Source: Inia geoffrensis (Eukaryota > Chordata > Mammalia > Artiodactyla > Iniidae). From it: DNA of 64,000 nt. The stretch spans positions 67,597,001-67,661,000 of the forward strand of contig CM070899.1 in the NCBI GenBank assembly GCA_036417435.1, in the 5' to 3' direction. Positions within the stretch are counted from its first letter, which is position 1; each line of letters starts with the position of its first letter. A model generated the notes under the pieces. That model saw only the letters and a list, made by a program, of their open reading frames with translations, was not told the origin of the DNA and did no database searches. Positions 47,520 through 58,034 of this stretch are shown piece by piece. Both the position numbers and the translations under genes were made by a program.

Positions 47520-47525
47520 CCCTAA

Positions 47526-48331
47526 ATATTTTTTAAGCTGAGCATTTAATAAATGTTGAGAAGAATAATGAATTAAATCAGATGATTGAAGTGCTGAGAG
47601 CCTGGCTAAACTCAGAAATCAAAAATGTATGATGCCAGCAATTAACATAAGTATTCTACATTCTCCAACAGTATTCAGCAGTAGGTACAAAAGGCTGGGT
47701 TATGGTGGGACACTGAGAATACAGAATTGGCATCCTGCCTCCTCTCCCCTTCCCCAACACCCCACAAAATAAAAAAATAATATACTTCTGGTTCCTTCAG
47801 ACTTTTGATCTTCTCACCTCTGGTCTCAAAAAGTTTTCTTTGTTTATAAAAGCAGGTACTAAATCTAAGTGTGAGTTTCAGGTGCAGTCTTTCTGCAGCC
47901 TAATTATTCGAACTACCAGGTTTAATCTCTTTCTGTGGGAAACTCCCTTTGCCCCTCTCCTGAGGGCAGTTACACACTTGCTCTCTCTCTTCCAGGCTCA
48001 GGGGCTCATTTGCAGATGCTTTTGTCACCTGTTGGAATCTGAGATTTAAAAGGATCCCTGAGATTTAAAAAGGACAGAAAAGAGAGAACTTGCTCACCCC
48101 TTGCTGGGCACAGGCTATGGGGATTCTATATCTCTGAGGTAGGAACACCAACCCTTGGCCTGGACTTCTGTGTCTCTTCTCACTGACTTGGATCTCTTAA
48201 GTGTCTGATTACTGTGGAAAGCGGAAGTACTTCCATCTTCTTGTGATCATCCATAAAGACTTAGGAGGAATTCTGAATCATTTCCTGTTGAGAATTCTAA
48301 CACTAACATAGGAAGCGGGAAATATTGTCAA
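47526..48331. other. Intron, unrecognised
   Basis: No supported feature. The region 47780-48050 is slightly pyrimidine-rich. Confidence 0.4.
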
Positions 48332-48848
48332 TGAGAAAATGTTGCCTGCCATTATCAGTAAACAAGGATGTTGCAGCCATCAAGCCATCACATTACCACC
48401 TCCCTGATAGTTAGCCCTGAGGGAACTCAGGATAGAAACAGGATGCTCCCCATCTAGCAGTCAGCTGCTGCAGCCACTCCTGATGGTGCACCCTGAGGAA
48501 ACTCAGGATGAGAAAGCACAGGATCCTGGCCCCAGATAACTGAGGGCCCCAGATATCAAAGGAATGATTTCAATGAGCCCAAACTCTTGCATCCTCTCAT
48601 ACATAGACAAGCGCTAAATTCCTTAACTTGAGATATGTGATTTTATTAAATTGACAGTAATCTTTTGATGTTCTGACTACCTGTCTTTGCTGCAAAAACT
48701 CTTATATATCCTGGCCCCTCCCTTACCTCTTCGAAGCAGTCCCTTAGAGTTACCTGAGAGGCTCCATCCTGGGATGAAGTCCTCAGTTTTGTCCGCCAAA
48801 TAAAACATAATTCTCAACTTACAGGTTGCACAATTTTTTCAGTTGACA
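48332..48848 (+). mobile_element. Solo ERV LTR (cetartiodactyl type)
   Basis: Begins TGAGAAAATGTTGCCTGCC and ends TTCAGTTGACA, the TG...CA ends of retroviral LTRs. Internal repeats of CCCTGAGGGAACTCAGGATG-like units occur, with 'AAACTCTTATATATCCTGG' as a TATA-like region near 48700. AATAAA lies at about 48798-48805 in CCAAATAAAACATA. No gag, pol or env sequence flanks it. It lies about 1.2 kb from the NUBPL 91-nt exon, in the orientation opposite to the gene. Confidence 0.75.
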
Positions 48849-49998
48849 ATATTAAAATCAAAATTCTCCTTCTGGTGTTTCCAAATTTCCATTGACTCTA
48901 ACTTTAATTATAAACTGAATAGAGATTGTTTTAGAATTTCCTTAAAGAAAAAAAAATATCCTGGCTTAATCCACAGAAATAAAGGTCAAGATCACAAAGG
49001 AACTGGAATGGATGGGGTCAGGAGTATAACTGAAATAACCAACTATGGGATCTGAGTGTGAAAGAGGAAGAAATGCAGCCAAGAGACTTAAATGTGCTGA
49101 GAAGATAGGAGGATTCTGGGACCAAAGATCAAAGAGCACATTTATCAGAACTCAAGCAGCAGAAAAAAGACAAGATGTTACAATGAAAAAAGAAGAGTTT
49201 CAGAGTTCAAAACATATTATGTCTACTTACTTTCACAACTGGAAATGAATATAGGAATATCTATGATTAGAACTGCCAGCCTATGGCATGGTGCCTGACC
49301 CAAAGTAAAACATGAATAAATAAGGCATAATTGTAAGTCAGTGGAGAAAATCCAAAGTACTTATAATATTTACCTAGAACATAATTAACTATAAATTCAC
49401 AGTTACTAAGAAAAAATAAAATTTATTCCTATAAATAACATAGAGCTCATCTGATATTTTTAGATTATCCAATCAACTGTTCTTTTCCTTAAGGACAAAT
49501 TCAAGTTGATTGGACAGATACTATATAAATAAATATGTAGCCATATGTACTCAGAGTAAAATAAAATTTCATTTTGTTCTGAAGCAATTTTAATCATAAG
49601 CACTGTGGTTTATAGAATTTTTTCCACATCTAAGGAATTTCTACACTGCCCTTATAACTCAATATTGGCCACAACGAAATTAACCATAAATCTAAAGAAG
49701 GCAGATTACTTATAAAATAAACTTCCTTGCCTTGATATAGACTCAACAGAGTCTGAACAGAGAAACAGAATAATATAAAATAAGACATTAGATTTCAGTA
49801 CTAATAAGCAATGGGAAAGATTCAATCGTGACAGTGAAAGTTGGTCTTGGCACCACACACCTCATTATAAATTCAGTATATTGACTGGGTTCTTTTGCAA
49901 AACATCTCAAACCTGACTGCAAATTTTAACGACTCTCCAAACAGAAAATATTAACCACAGTGTGCCGATAATAAAATGATGCTTAATGCAATTTTCTT
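48849..49998. other. Intron flanking the NUBPL exon
   Basis: AT-rich, with no repeat I can name. The 67- and 70-codon open frames at 48843-49248 have no support. Confidence 0.45.
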
Positions 49999-50000
49999 AC

Positions 50001-50091
50001 CTGCCTCAACAGTTTCTCAATGGCTGACATTACCATAAGGCCTCTCCAAACAATGGGTGCGGTCTCTTCAATCAGGAAGCCCATGGACATA
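50001..50091 (-). CDS. NUBPL: NUBPL internal coding exon, 91 nt
   Basis: This is the next NUBPL exon in gene direction. On the minus strand the acceptor reads TTCCCATTGCAG (50092-50103) and the donor reads CAG followed by GTAAGA (49995-50000). The first base completes the Cys codon begun in the 40-nt exon. Thirty codons follow, ending on a codon boundary. The peptide begins [12 protein letters not shown], continues [18 protein letters not shown] and has no stop. It corresponds to about residues 142-171 of the human protein, with two conservative Val to Ile differences. This is the conserved stretch between the P-loop Walker A (encoded upstream, outside the window) and the later VDMPPGTGD-like Mrp signature, also not in this window. 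GC content and conservation are unlike the surrounding AT-rich intron. An open frame of 65 codons on this strand contains the exon but runs into intron on both sides, so the real coding part is only these 91 nt. Confidence 0.97.
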
Positions 50092-50177
50092 CTGCAATGG
50101 GAAACCAAAAATACAACTAATTTATATAACTTAATATTATTCTGAAAAGTAACATAAAGTAAAAAAGATATGCTCAC
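50092..50177 (-). other. NUBPL: 86-nt NUBPL intron between the two exons
   Basis: This is the complete intron between the two recognised exons, with GT at 50176-50177 and AG at 50092-50093 on the minus strand. It is a phase 2 intron that splits the Cys codon TG|T. It is AT-rich, with a pyrimidine-rich end before the acceptor. It is close to the lower size limit for mammalian introns, while both outer introns are tens of kilobases. Confidence 0.93.
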
Positions 50178-50217
50178 CAAGCAATACCATAGTTCAAAAG
50201 AGGCCGCATTAAGTTAC
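50178..50217 (-). CDS. NUBPL: NUBPL internal coding exon, 40 nt
   Basis: This is an internal exon of NUBPL (IND1), a mitochondrial-matrix P-loop NTPase of the Mrp/NBP35 family that helps insert 4Fe-4S clusters into complex I. Read on the minus strand, a long T-rich tract ending in CAG (50218-50220) precedes the exon, and GTGAGC (50172-50177) follows it. The exon starts with GT, the last two bases of a split serine codon. It then reads [12 protein letters not shown] and ends with TG of a split codon. The next exon begins with T, giving Cys, as in the human protein at about residues 129-141. The 12 complete codons match the human residues as I remember them. At 40 nt the exon is very short, and it is too short to show up in an open-reading-frame scan. 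Identification rests on the protein match, the splice sites and the phase agreement with the neighbouring exon. Confidence 0.95.
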
Positions 50218-50220
50218 CTG

Positions 50221-50654
50221 AAATAAGAAAAAAACATCTTTTAGAAGAGTAAGTCATTATACATAAACATACTGCCTGTTATCAAAGAGTGTCAAATTAA
50301 AAATATAAATAAGATACTCATACTGCTAGTCTTTCACTTCCAACTAATTCACCTCAATTTGCAACAGTTTAAACATTATACCAAGCATACAACTAATACA
50401 CCCAATGGGTGCAACATCTAAAAATAGATGGAATATAGTTTTATTAAGAAACACTTCATCTATTTTCAAATGTTCTAAAAAATAACCTCATTAAGTAATT
50501 TTGTCCACCAGGATTATTCATATATATATCGATAAATAAATTACATACATATGCTTATCTAGTAGGTATATACATGTATATTTGCAAACACACACACACA
50601 GTTATTTCTTTTCTTGAAATTTTTGAAAAGTATAAGAATCCAAAAAAAGTAACA
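50221..50654. other. Intron upstream of the 40-nt NUBPL exon
   Basis: AT-rich; a short (CA)n run of 14 bp lies at about 50587-50601. Nothing else was recognised. Confidence 0.45.
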
Positions 50655-52850
50655 AACTCTATTTCGTATTTCAACATAATAAAAGCCAAATGTGAAAAAC
50701 TCACAGTAAGCACCATACTCAATAGTAAAAGACTGAACATTTTTCCTCTAGGATCAGGAACAAGATAAGGATGCCCACTTTTGCCACTTTTATTCAACAT
50801 AATACTGAAAGTTATAGCCAGAGCAATGAGGTAAGAAAAAGAAATAAACAGCATCCAAATTGGAAAGGAAGAAGTAAAGTTTTCTCTTTTCACAGATGTT
50901 ATGATCTTATATATAAAACCCTGAAGGTTCCACAAAAAACTATTAGAGCTAATAAATAAATCTGGTAAAGTAGAGGATACAAAGTCAAAATACAAAAATC
51001 AGTTCATTTCTATATACTAACAATGAACAATCTGAAAAGGAAATTATGAAAATCCCATTTATAACAGCTCAAAAAGAATAAATACTTTGGAATTTACTTA
51101 ATCAAGGAGGTAAAAGACTTGCAAAATGCAAACTACAAAACATTGCTGAAAGAAATTAAAGAAGACATAAACAAACGAAAACGTATGCCATGTTCATTAA
51201 CTGGAAGACTTAATATTAAGATATCAATACTACCCAAAGCCACCTACAGATTCAATGCAATCCCTATCAAAATCCCTATCAAGATAATATTTCTTGCAGA
51301 AATAAAAAATCCATCCTAAAATTCATATGGTATCAAAGGATCCCAAATATGCAAATCAATCTTGAAAGAGAAGAACACAGCTTGAGGACTCATACTTCCT
51401 TATTTCAAAGCTTACTACAAAGCTACAGCAATCAAAACAATGTGGTATTGGCATAAAGGCAGACATATAGACCAATGAAACAAAATAGAGAGACCAGAAA
51501 TAAACCCTCACATACACAGTCAAACGATTTTTTCACAGAGAGGCCAAGGTCATTCACTGGGGGAAAAGCTGGGAAAACTGTATATCCACATGCAAAAGAA
51601 TGAAGTTGGACCCTTACTTAACACCACAGACAAAAAGTTAACTCAAAATGGATCAAAGGCCTAAATGTAAGAGCTAAAACTACACAGCTCTTAGAAGAAA
51701 ACACAGGGCAAGAGCTTCATGTCATTGGATTTGGCAAGGATTTCTTGGATACACACCAAAGACATAGGCAACAAAAGCAACAAATTGGAGTTCATGAAAG
51801 GTTTTAAATGTTGTGCATCAGGGGATAATATCAACAGAGTGAAAAGGCAACCCAAAGAATGGGAGAAAATATTTGTAAATCATATATCTTATAGAGATTA
51901 ATACCCAGAATAGAATATAGAGAGAACTCTTAAAACTCAACAACAACAACAAAATTCAAAAATGGGCAAAGGAAGTGAATAGACATTTCTCCAAGGAAGT
52001 TATGCAAATGGCCAATAAGCACATGAAAAAATGTTAAACATCAATGATCATTAAGGAAATGTGAATCAAAATTACAATGAGAGGCCACCTCACACTATTA
52101 GGATGGCTGCCATTAAAAAAAAAAAAAACCCCACAGGAAATAACAACAGTTGGCAAGAATAGAGACAAATGGCAACCCTTGTGCACTGTTCATGGGAATG
52201 TAAAATGGAAATGTTGTGGAAAATAATATGAGTTCCTCAAAAACTTAAAAATAGAATTATCATACAATCCAGCAATTCCACTTCTTGGTGGAATTGAAAG
52301 CAGGGATGAAAAAAGGATTGAAGGGTATCAGTGTCTTGAAGAGATATTTGTACACTCATGTTCACAGCAGCATTATTCACAATACCTAAAATGTGGAAAC
52401 AACCCAAGGGTCCTTTAATGGATGAATGGATAAGCTAAACGTGGTATAGTTATGCAATGGAATATTATTCAGCCTTAAGAAGGAAGAAAATTCTGACATA
52501 TGCTACAACATGGATGAACCATGAGAACACTGCTAAGTAAAATAAGTCAGACACAAAACGAGAAATACTGTATGATCCCCTTATATGAGATACTGAAAGT
52601 AGTCGAAATGATAGAGACAGAAAGTAGAATGGTGGTTGCCAGAGGCAGGGGAAAGTAGCAATGGAGAGCTATTGTTTAATGGATAGGGTGTTTTGGTTTT
52701 ACAAGATGAAAAGAAGTATGGAGGTAGATAGTGGTGATGGCTGCACAACATTATGAAAGCATTAAATACCACTGATCTGTACACTTAAAAATGGTTAAGA
52801 AGGTAAATTTTATGTTATGTTTTTTACCACAATAAAAGAAAAAAAATTCT
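50655..52850 (+). mobile_element. 5'-truncated L1MB-like element
   Basis: Starts inside the RT ('CAACATAATAAAAGCCAAAT', 'GATGCCCACTTTTGCCAC') and runs through the ORF2 C-terminus to an L1MB-type 3' UTR ('GGTTGCCAGAGGCAGGGGAA', 'TGATGGCTGCACAACATTAT', 'TTTTTTACCACAATAAAAG'). Frames are broken throughout: the RT region has a stop in 'GGAACAAGATAAGGATGCCC', and a poly-A run lies at 52117-52128. Older than copies B, C and D. It ends about 0.44 kb to 2.6 kb upstream of the 40-nt exon in gene direction. Confidence 0.88.
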
Positions 52851-53689
52851 ACTTTGTATTGAGACAATAAATTGTGTTCATCTCAAAAGAGAAAACCAAT
52901 GTACTGCTTATGCTCAACACAAAACAAAGAAAATACACTTCACATAGCAAAAGGTTATTATAAAATATAGTTTCTTTTATCAGACTATCTGTGTAGCCAT
53001 GGCCCCAGTCATTCTTGCTACCGTATCTTAGTTCTTCACCATAACAAAGTACACTAGAAGCCCTCTTACCTTATGTAACTTGGACTAGTATTGGGCTAAA
53101 AGTTTAGGGCAAAATCATAAAAATCTAGCAGAATTACATATTCAGGTTTTGTCATATGTTCTTTAGGTTCTTTCTCCTCTTTAAAGAGACTGAAATTTAA
53201 AGTTATGATAAAGCATACAGGCATGGTTTATATAAGAAATCCATTACTGAACTCTATTCACTGGATTCCCTACACACAAAAAAAGCTATGGCCCTTCCTT
53301 AAAAGATTGGTGAATAAGTATGCATATTTATGTTCCAAGCTAAAATAAAATATTTAATTTAAGTATATACTTTTTAATGGTTACCCTCTTTAACTCCTGA
53401 CTAAACTAACAAGCTCAATCTCCCCCATAGATAATTTGATAGCAATATTCTTTTCCATGTAACTAACTTTGTCAATTCTTTCCAAAGCATTCAAGTTAAA
53501 TTTAGAGAGAAATAACTTTCCTCCATTGGGCTCTGCATAATTTTCTACTTCCCATTTTCTCCAATAACAAATGCATACCAATTAAAATGTCAAGTAGTAC
53601 TATAAAAATTATTACCAAGTGTCAATAATCCCCCAGCACTGTCACATTTCTTACTCCCCAGAGCCAACAACTATTAGTTGATTTTTTTA
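52851..53689. other. Intron, unrecognised
   Basis: No supported gene or repeat. Confidence 0.4.
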
Positions 53690-54190
53690 ACTTCTTATGA
53701 TGAATTAATCTTAGGCTTACAGAAAGTTGCAAGTATAGCCAGAGTCCTCATATACCCTTCACCTAGCTTTCCCTAATGTTAATATTTTATATAACCATAG
53801 TACAATTATCACAACCAGAAAATTAATGTTGATACAATTAGCTAATCTACCAAACCAAGAGTTTGACAATTTTTAGTTATCTCATGACATATTAAAGTGT
53901 TTACCTCTTTTTCACAAACACAGGCACACTTTTCATGCACCCATCTTCCCAATGTAATTATATGATTATTTTTATTAGAATCACGTAAATGTTATTAATA
54001 GGTGAGCAATATAGCACACAATACTATTTTTCTTTTCTCTCCCTGAACTGATAAGATCTTTGCACAGCATGTGTGTATGTGTTTCCTTCATTTTCTATGT
54101 ATTTATTAGCAAATTGTTCCTATTTTCCATTTGTGCAAATATCAAATACATTAATCAAATGCACGAGGCATTTGAGTTCATCATCTTGAA
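53690..54190 (-). repeat. Possible ancient L1 3' UTR
   Basis: 'TTACAGAAAGTTGCAAGTAT', 'CTCATATACCCTTCACCTAG' and 'CTTTCCCTAATGTTAATATT' match a widespread old repeat that I think is L1-derived. Orientation is inferred from the minus-strand L1 next to it. Confidence 0.4.
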
Positions 54191-54199
54191 CAAGGCTCT

Positions 54200-54990
54200 G
54201 CTGTTCTGTCCCTTTATAATGTCTTTTGAATAACAGAAGTTTTTACTTTTTATGTAATCAAATTAATCAGTTCTATCCTTTATGGTCTATCCTTATTGGG
54301 TCTTGTTTAAGGAATCCTTTACTAATACAGTCACTGAGATCATATCTTATATTGTCTTCTAAGCCTTCATAGTTTTGCATTTTACATCTATGTCCTTAAA
54401 CCGTCTGAAATTAATTTGTGTGTGTAGCGTGAGGATCTTTATTTGCATGTGGATAATACATTGCCCTACCATCAATAGTCTGCAATGCTAGCCTTGTCAT
54501 AAATCAGGTTTCCATATATATATAAGTCTGTTTTGGGACTATCTATTGGATTCAACTAGTTTATCTGTCTATCCTTGAGCCAATACCAAACAGGGGGCAT
54601 ATGCTGCAGTTGTATAATAAGTCCCCGTATCTGGCAGCGCAAGTCCCCAGTGTTTTCTCTCTTCAAGAGTGTCTTACCTATTCACAGGCCCTTTGCTCAC
54701 CTTTATAATTTGTATATTCAACTTGTCATCAATTTCGACAAGTGGACATCTGACCGGATTTGCAAGACTATTAGGAGGAACTGAGATTTTTATAAAATTG
54801 AGTCTTCCTATCCATGAGCATCATTTGTTTTCCAATTATTGACATTTTGAAAATCTTTCAATAAAATTTTAGAATTCTTTTCCTCTTGAAAATTGTACAT
54901 TTTCTTTGTTAGGTTTGTTCCCAGGTACCCTGTATTTCAGAAACTATTTGTATCATTTTTTTATGATCTATATGAAGTTTTTATAAAATT
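54200..54990 (-). mobile_element. Ancient L1 ORF2 fragment
   Basis: Plus-strand text reads as reversed ORF2: 'AAGCCTTCATAGTTTTGCAT', 'GAGGATCTTTATTTGCATGT', 'TTGAGTCTTCCTATCCATGA' and 'GTTTGTTCCCAGGTACCCTG'. Strongly diverged, with no usable frame. Confidence 0.75.
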
Positions 54991-55149
54991 AACATAAACA
55001 TCAATCTATATTAAAATCTATAGTTGATATAAAATGTGATATCATCCAGTATATATTCACCAAGGATTTGGCAAAAACATTATCAATGTTGATAAATAAT
55101 AATAATAGCAACAATCAAGTCTGTCCTGATGCACTCTAAATTCTTCTTC

Positions 55150-56848
55150 CGGGGGGCTTCCAGGAATATGGCGGACGAGTAAGACGCGGAGCTCACCTTC
55201 CTCCCCACAGATACACCAGAAATACATCTACACGTGGAACAACTCCTGCAGAGCACCTACTGAACGCTGGCAGAAGACCTTGGACCTCCCAAAAGGCAAG
55301 AAACCCCCCACGTACCTGGGTAGGGCAAAAGAAAAAAAGAATAAACAGAGACAAAAGGACAGGGACGGGTCCTGCACCAGCGGGAGGGAGCTGTGAAGGA
55401 GGAAAAGTGTCCACACACTAGGAAGCCCCTTTGCAGGCGGAGGCTGCGGGTGGCAGAGGCAGGGAGCTTCGGAGCCGCAGAAGAGAGCACAGCAACAGGG
55501 GTGCGGAGGGCAAAGCGGAGAGATTCCAGCACAGAGGATCAGGGCCGACAAGCACTCACCAGCCCGAGAGGCTTGTCTGCTCCCCTCCCCACCCCCGCTC
55601 CGAGCGGGCGGGACTTCGGTCGGAGCGCAGGGAGAGGACTGGGGTTGGCGGCGTGAACACAACCTGCAGGGGGTTGGTACGCAACGGCTACCTGGGAGGG
55701 AGTCCGAGGAGAAGTCTGGACCTGCCGAAGAGGCAAAGAGACTTTTTCTTCCCTCTTTATTTCCTGGTGCGCGAGGAGAGGGGATAAAGAACGCTGATTA
55801 AAGGAGCTCCAGAGACGGGCACGAGCCGCGGCTAAAAGCGTAAACACCAGAGACGGACATGAGATGCTAAGGATGCTGCTGCCACCACCAAGAAGCCTGT
55901 GTGCGAACACAGGTCACTATCCACAACCCCCTCCCAGGGAACCTGTGCAGCCCGCCACTGCCAGGGTCCCGGGATCCAGGGACAACTCCCCCGGGAGAAC
56001 GCACAGCGCGTCTCAGGCTGGTGCAACGTCACGCTGGCCTCTGCCGCCGCAGGCTCGCCCTGCACTCCATAACCCTCCCTTCCACCGGGCCTGAGTGAGC
56101 CAGAACCTCCGAATCAGCAGCTCCTTTAACCTCGTCTTGCCTGAGCGAAGAACAGACGCCCTCCGGAGACCTACATGGACAGGCGGGGCCAAATCCAAAG
56201 CTGAGCCCCTGGGAGCTGTGAGAACAAAGAAGAGAAAGGGAAATCTCTCCCAGCAGCCTCAGAAGCAGCGGATTAAAGCTCCACAATCAACTTGATGTAC
56301 CCTGCATCTGTGGAATACATGAATAGACAACGAATCATCCTAAATTAAGGAGCCGTGTGGATGAAAGGCTCTTGGTGCTGCAGCCAGGAGTTAGCGCTAT
56401 GCCTCTGAGGTGGGAGAGCCAACTTCAGGACACTGGTCCACAAGAGGCCTCCCAGCTGCACATAATATCAGACGGCGAAAATCTCCCAGAGATCTCCATC
56501 TCAACGCCAGCACCCAGCTTCACTCAACGATCAGCAAGCTACAGTGCTGGACATCCTATGCCAAACAACTAGCAAGACAGGAACACAACCCCACCCATTA
56601 GCAGAGAGGCTGCCCAAAATCAATAAGTCTACAGACACCCCAAAACACACCACCAGACGTGGACCTGCCCACCAGAACGACAAGATCCAGCCTCATCCAC
56701 CAGAACGCAGGCACTAATCCCCTCCACCAGGAAGCCTACACAACCCACTGGACCAACCTTAGCCACTGGGGACAGACACCAAAAACAAAAGGAACTACGA
56801 ACCTTCAGCCTGCAAAAAGGAGACCCCAAACACAGTAAGATAAGCACA
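55150..56848 (+). promoter_or_regulatory. L1 copy C 5' UTR with CpG-rich internal promoter
   Basis: GC-rich with many surviving CpGs at 55150-56290, in contrast to the AT-rich surroundings. L1 5' UTRs carry an internal RNA polymerase II promoter. Open frames here (up to 144 codons at 55228-55662 on the minus strand) are a by-product of the GC content, not genes. Activity cannot be judged from sequence. Confidence 0.7.
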
Positions 56849-57976
56849 ATGAAAAGACAGAAAGTCACACAGCAGATGAAGGAGCAAGATAAAACTCCAC
56901 CAGACCTAACAAATGAAGAGGAAATAGGCAGTCTACCTGAAAAAGAATTCAGAGTAATGATAGTAAAGATGATCCAGAATCTCGGAAATAGAATGGAGGC
57001 AGGGATGGAGAAGCTGCAAGAAAGGTTTAACAAAGATCTAGAAGAACTAAAGAACAAACAAACAGAGATGAACAACACAATAACTGAAATGAAAAATACA
57101 CTAGATGGGATCAATAGCAGAATAACTGAGGCAGAAGAACGGATAAGTGACCTGGAAGATAAAATAGTGGAAATAGCTAATGCAGAGCAGAATAAAGAAA
57201 AAAGAATGAAAAGAACTGAGGACAGTCTCAGAGACCTCTGGGACAACATTAAACACACCAACATTCGAATTACAGGGGTTCCAGAAGAAGAAGAGAAAAA
57301 CAAAGGCTCTGAGAAAATATTAGAAGAGATTGTAGTTGAAAACTTCCCTAATATGGAAAAGGAAATAGTTAAGTCCAGGAAGCACAGAGAGTCCCATACA
57401 GGATAAAACTGAGGAGAAATACGCCAAGACACATATTAATAAAACTGTCAAAAATTAAATACAGGGCTTCCCTGGTGGTGCAGTGGTTGAGAGTCCACCT
57501 GCTGATGCAGGGGACACGGGTTCATGCCCCAGTCCGGGAAGATCCCACATGCCGCGGAGCGGCTGGGCCCGTGAGCCATGGCCGCTGAGCCTGTCCGTCC
57601 AGAGTCTGTGCTCCGCAACGGGAGAGGCCATAACAGTGAGAGGCCCGCGTAACGCAAAAAAAAAAAAAAAAAAAAAAAAATTAAATACAAAGAAAACATA
57701 TTAAAAGCAGCAAGGGAAAAACAACAAATAACACACAAGGGAATCCCCATAAGGTTAACAGCTGATCTTTCAGCAGAAACTCTGCAGGCCAGAAGGGAGT
57801 GGCAGGACATACTGAAAGTGATGAAGGAGAAAAACCTACAACCAAGATTACTCTACCCAGCAAGGATCTCATTCAGATTTGATGGAGAAATTAAAACCTT
57901 TACAGACAAGCAAAAGCTGAGAGAGTTCAGCACCACCAAGCCAGATCTACAGCAACTGCTAAAGGAACTTCTCTAG
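56849..57976 (+). pseudogene. L1 copy C ORF1, frameshifted and SINE-interrupted
   Basis: Start MKRQKVTQQMKEQDKTPPDL at 56849. The N-terminal and coiled-coil parts are open for 185 codons (ISDLEDKIVEIANAEQNKE, then RRM-like ITGVPEEEEKN). A roughly 4-bp deletion near 57368 relative to copy B shifts the frame and gives a stop at 57404-57406. The C-terminal domain (LTADLSAETLQARREW, then LLYPARISFRFDG) resumes after the SINE at 57464-57676 and ends with TAG at 57974-57976. It shows the unrearranged form of the ORF1 C-terminus. Confidence 0.9.
57464..57676 (+). mobile_element. CHR-2-like SINE inside L1 copy C ORF1
   Basis: GGGCTTCCCTGGTGGTGCAG to GAGAGGCCCGCGTAACGC plus a poly-A tail. Target duplication AAAATTAAATACA at 57451-57463 and 57677-57689, 13 bp perfect. 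Confidence 0.96.
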
Positions 57977-58034
57977 GCAAGAAACATAAGTGTAGGAAAA
58001 GACCTACAATAATGAACCCAAAACAACTAAGAAA

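Larger units (their letters stand above)
1..50000 (-). other. NUBPL: NUBPL intron downstream of the 91-nt exon (partial)
   Basis: In gene direction this is the start of the intron after the 91-nt exon. I read it for the next expected coding block, the one carrying the Mrp-family VDMPPGTGD-like signature, and did not find it, so the intron appears to be at least 50 kb. It is filled by the repeats listed separately. Absence of the exon rests on reading by eye, not on alignment. Confidence 0.7.

Noticed and set aside
55228..55662. Overlapping 85-144-codon open frames on both strands in GC-rich DNA, looking like a CpG-island gene
   Set aside because: The segment is the 5' UTR of a full-length L1. 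The frames have no family resemblance and arise from high GC content.
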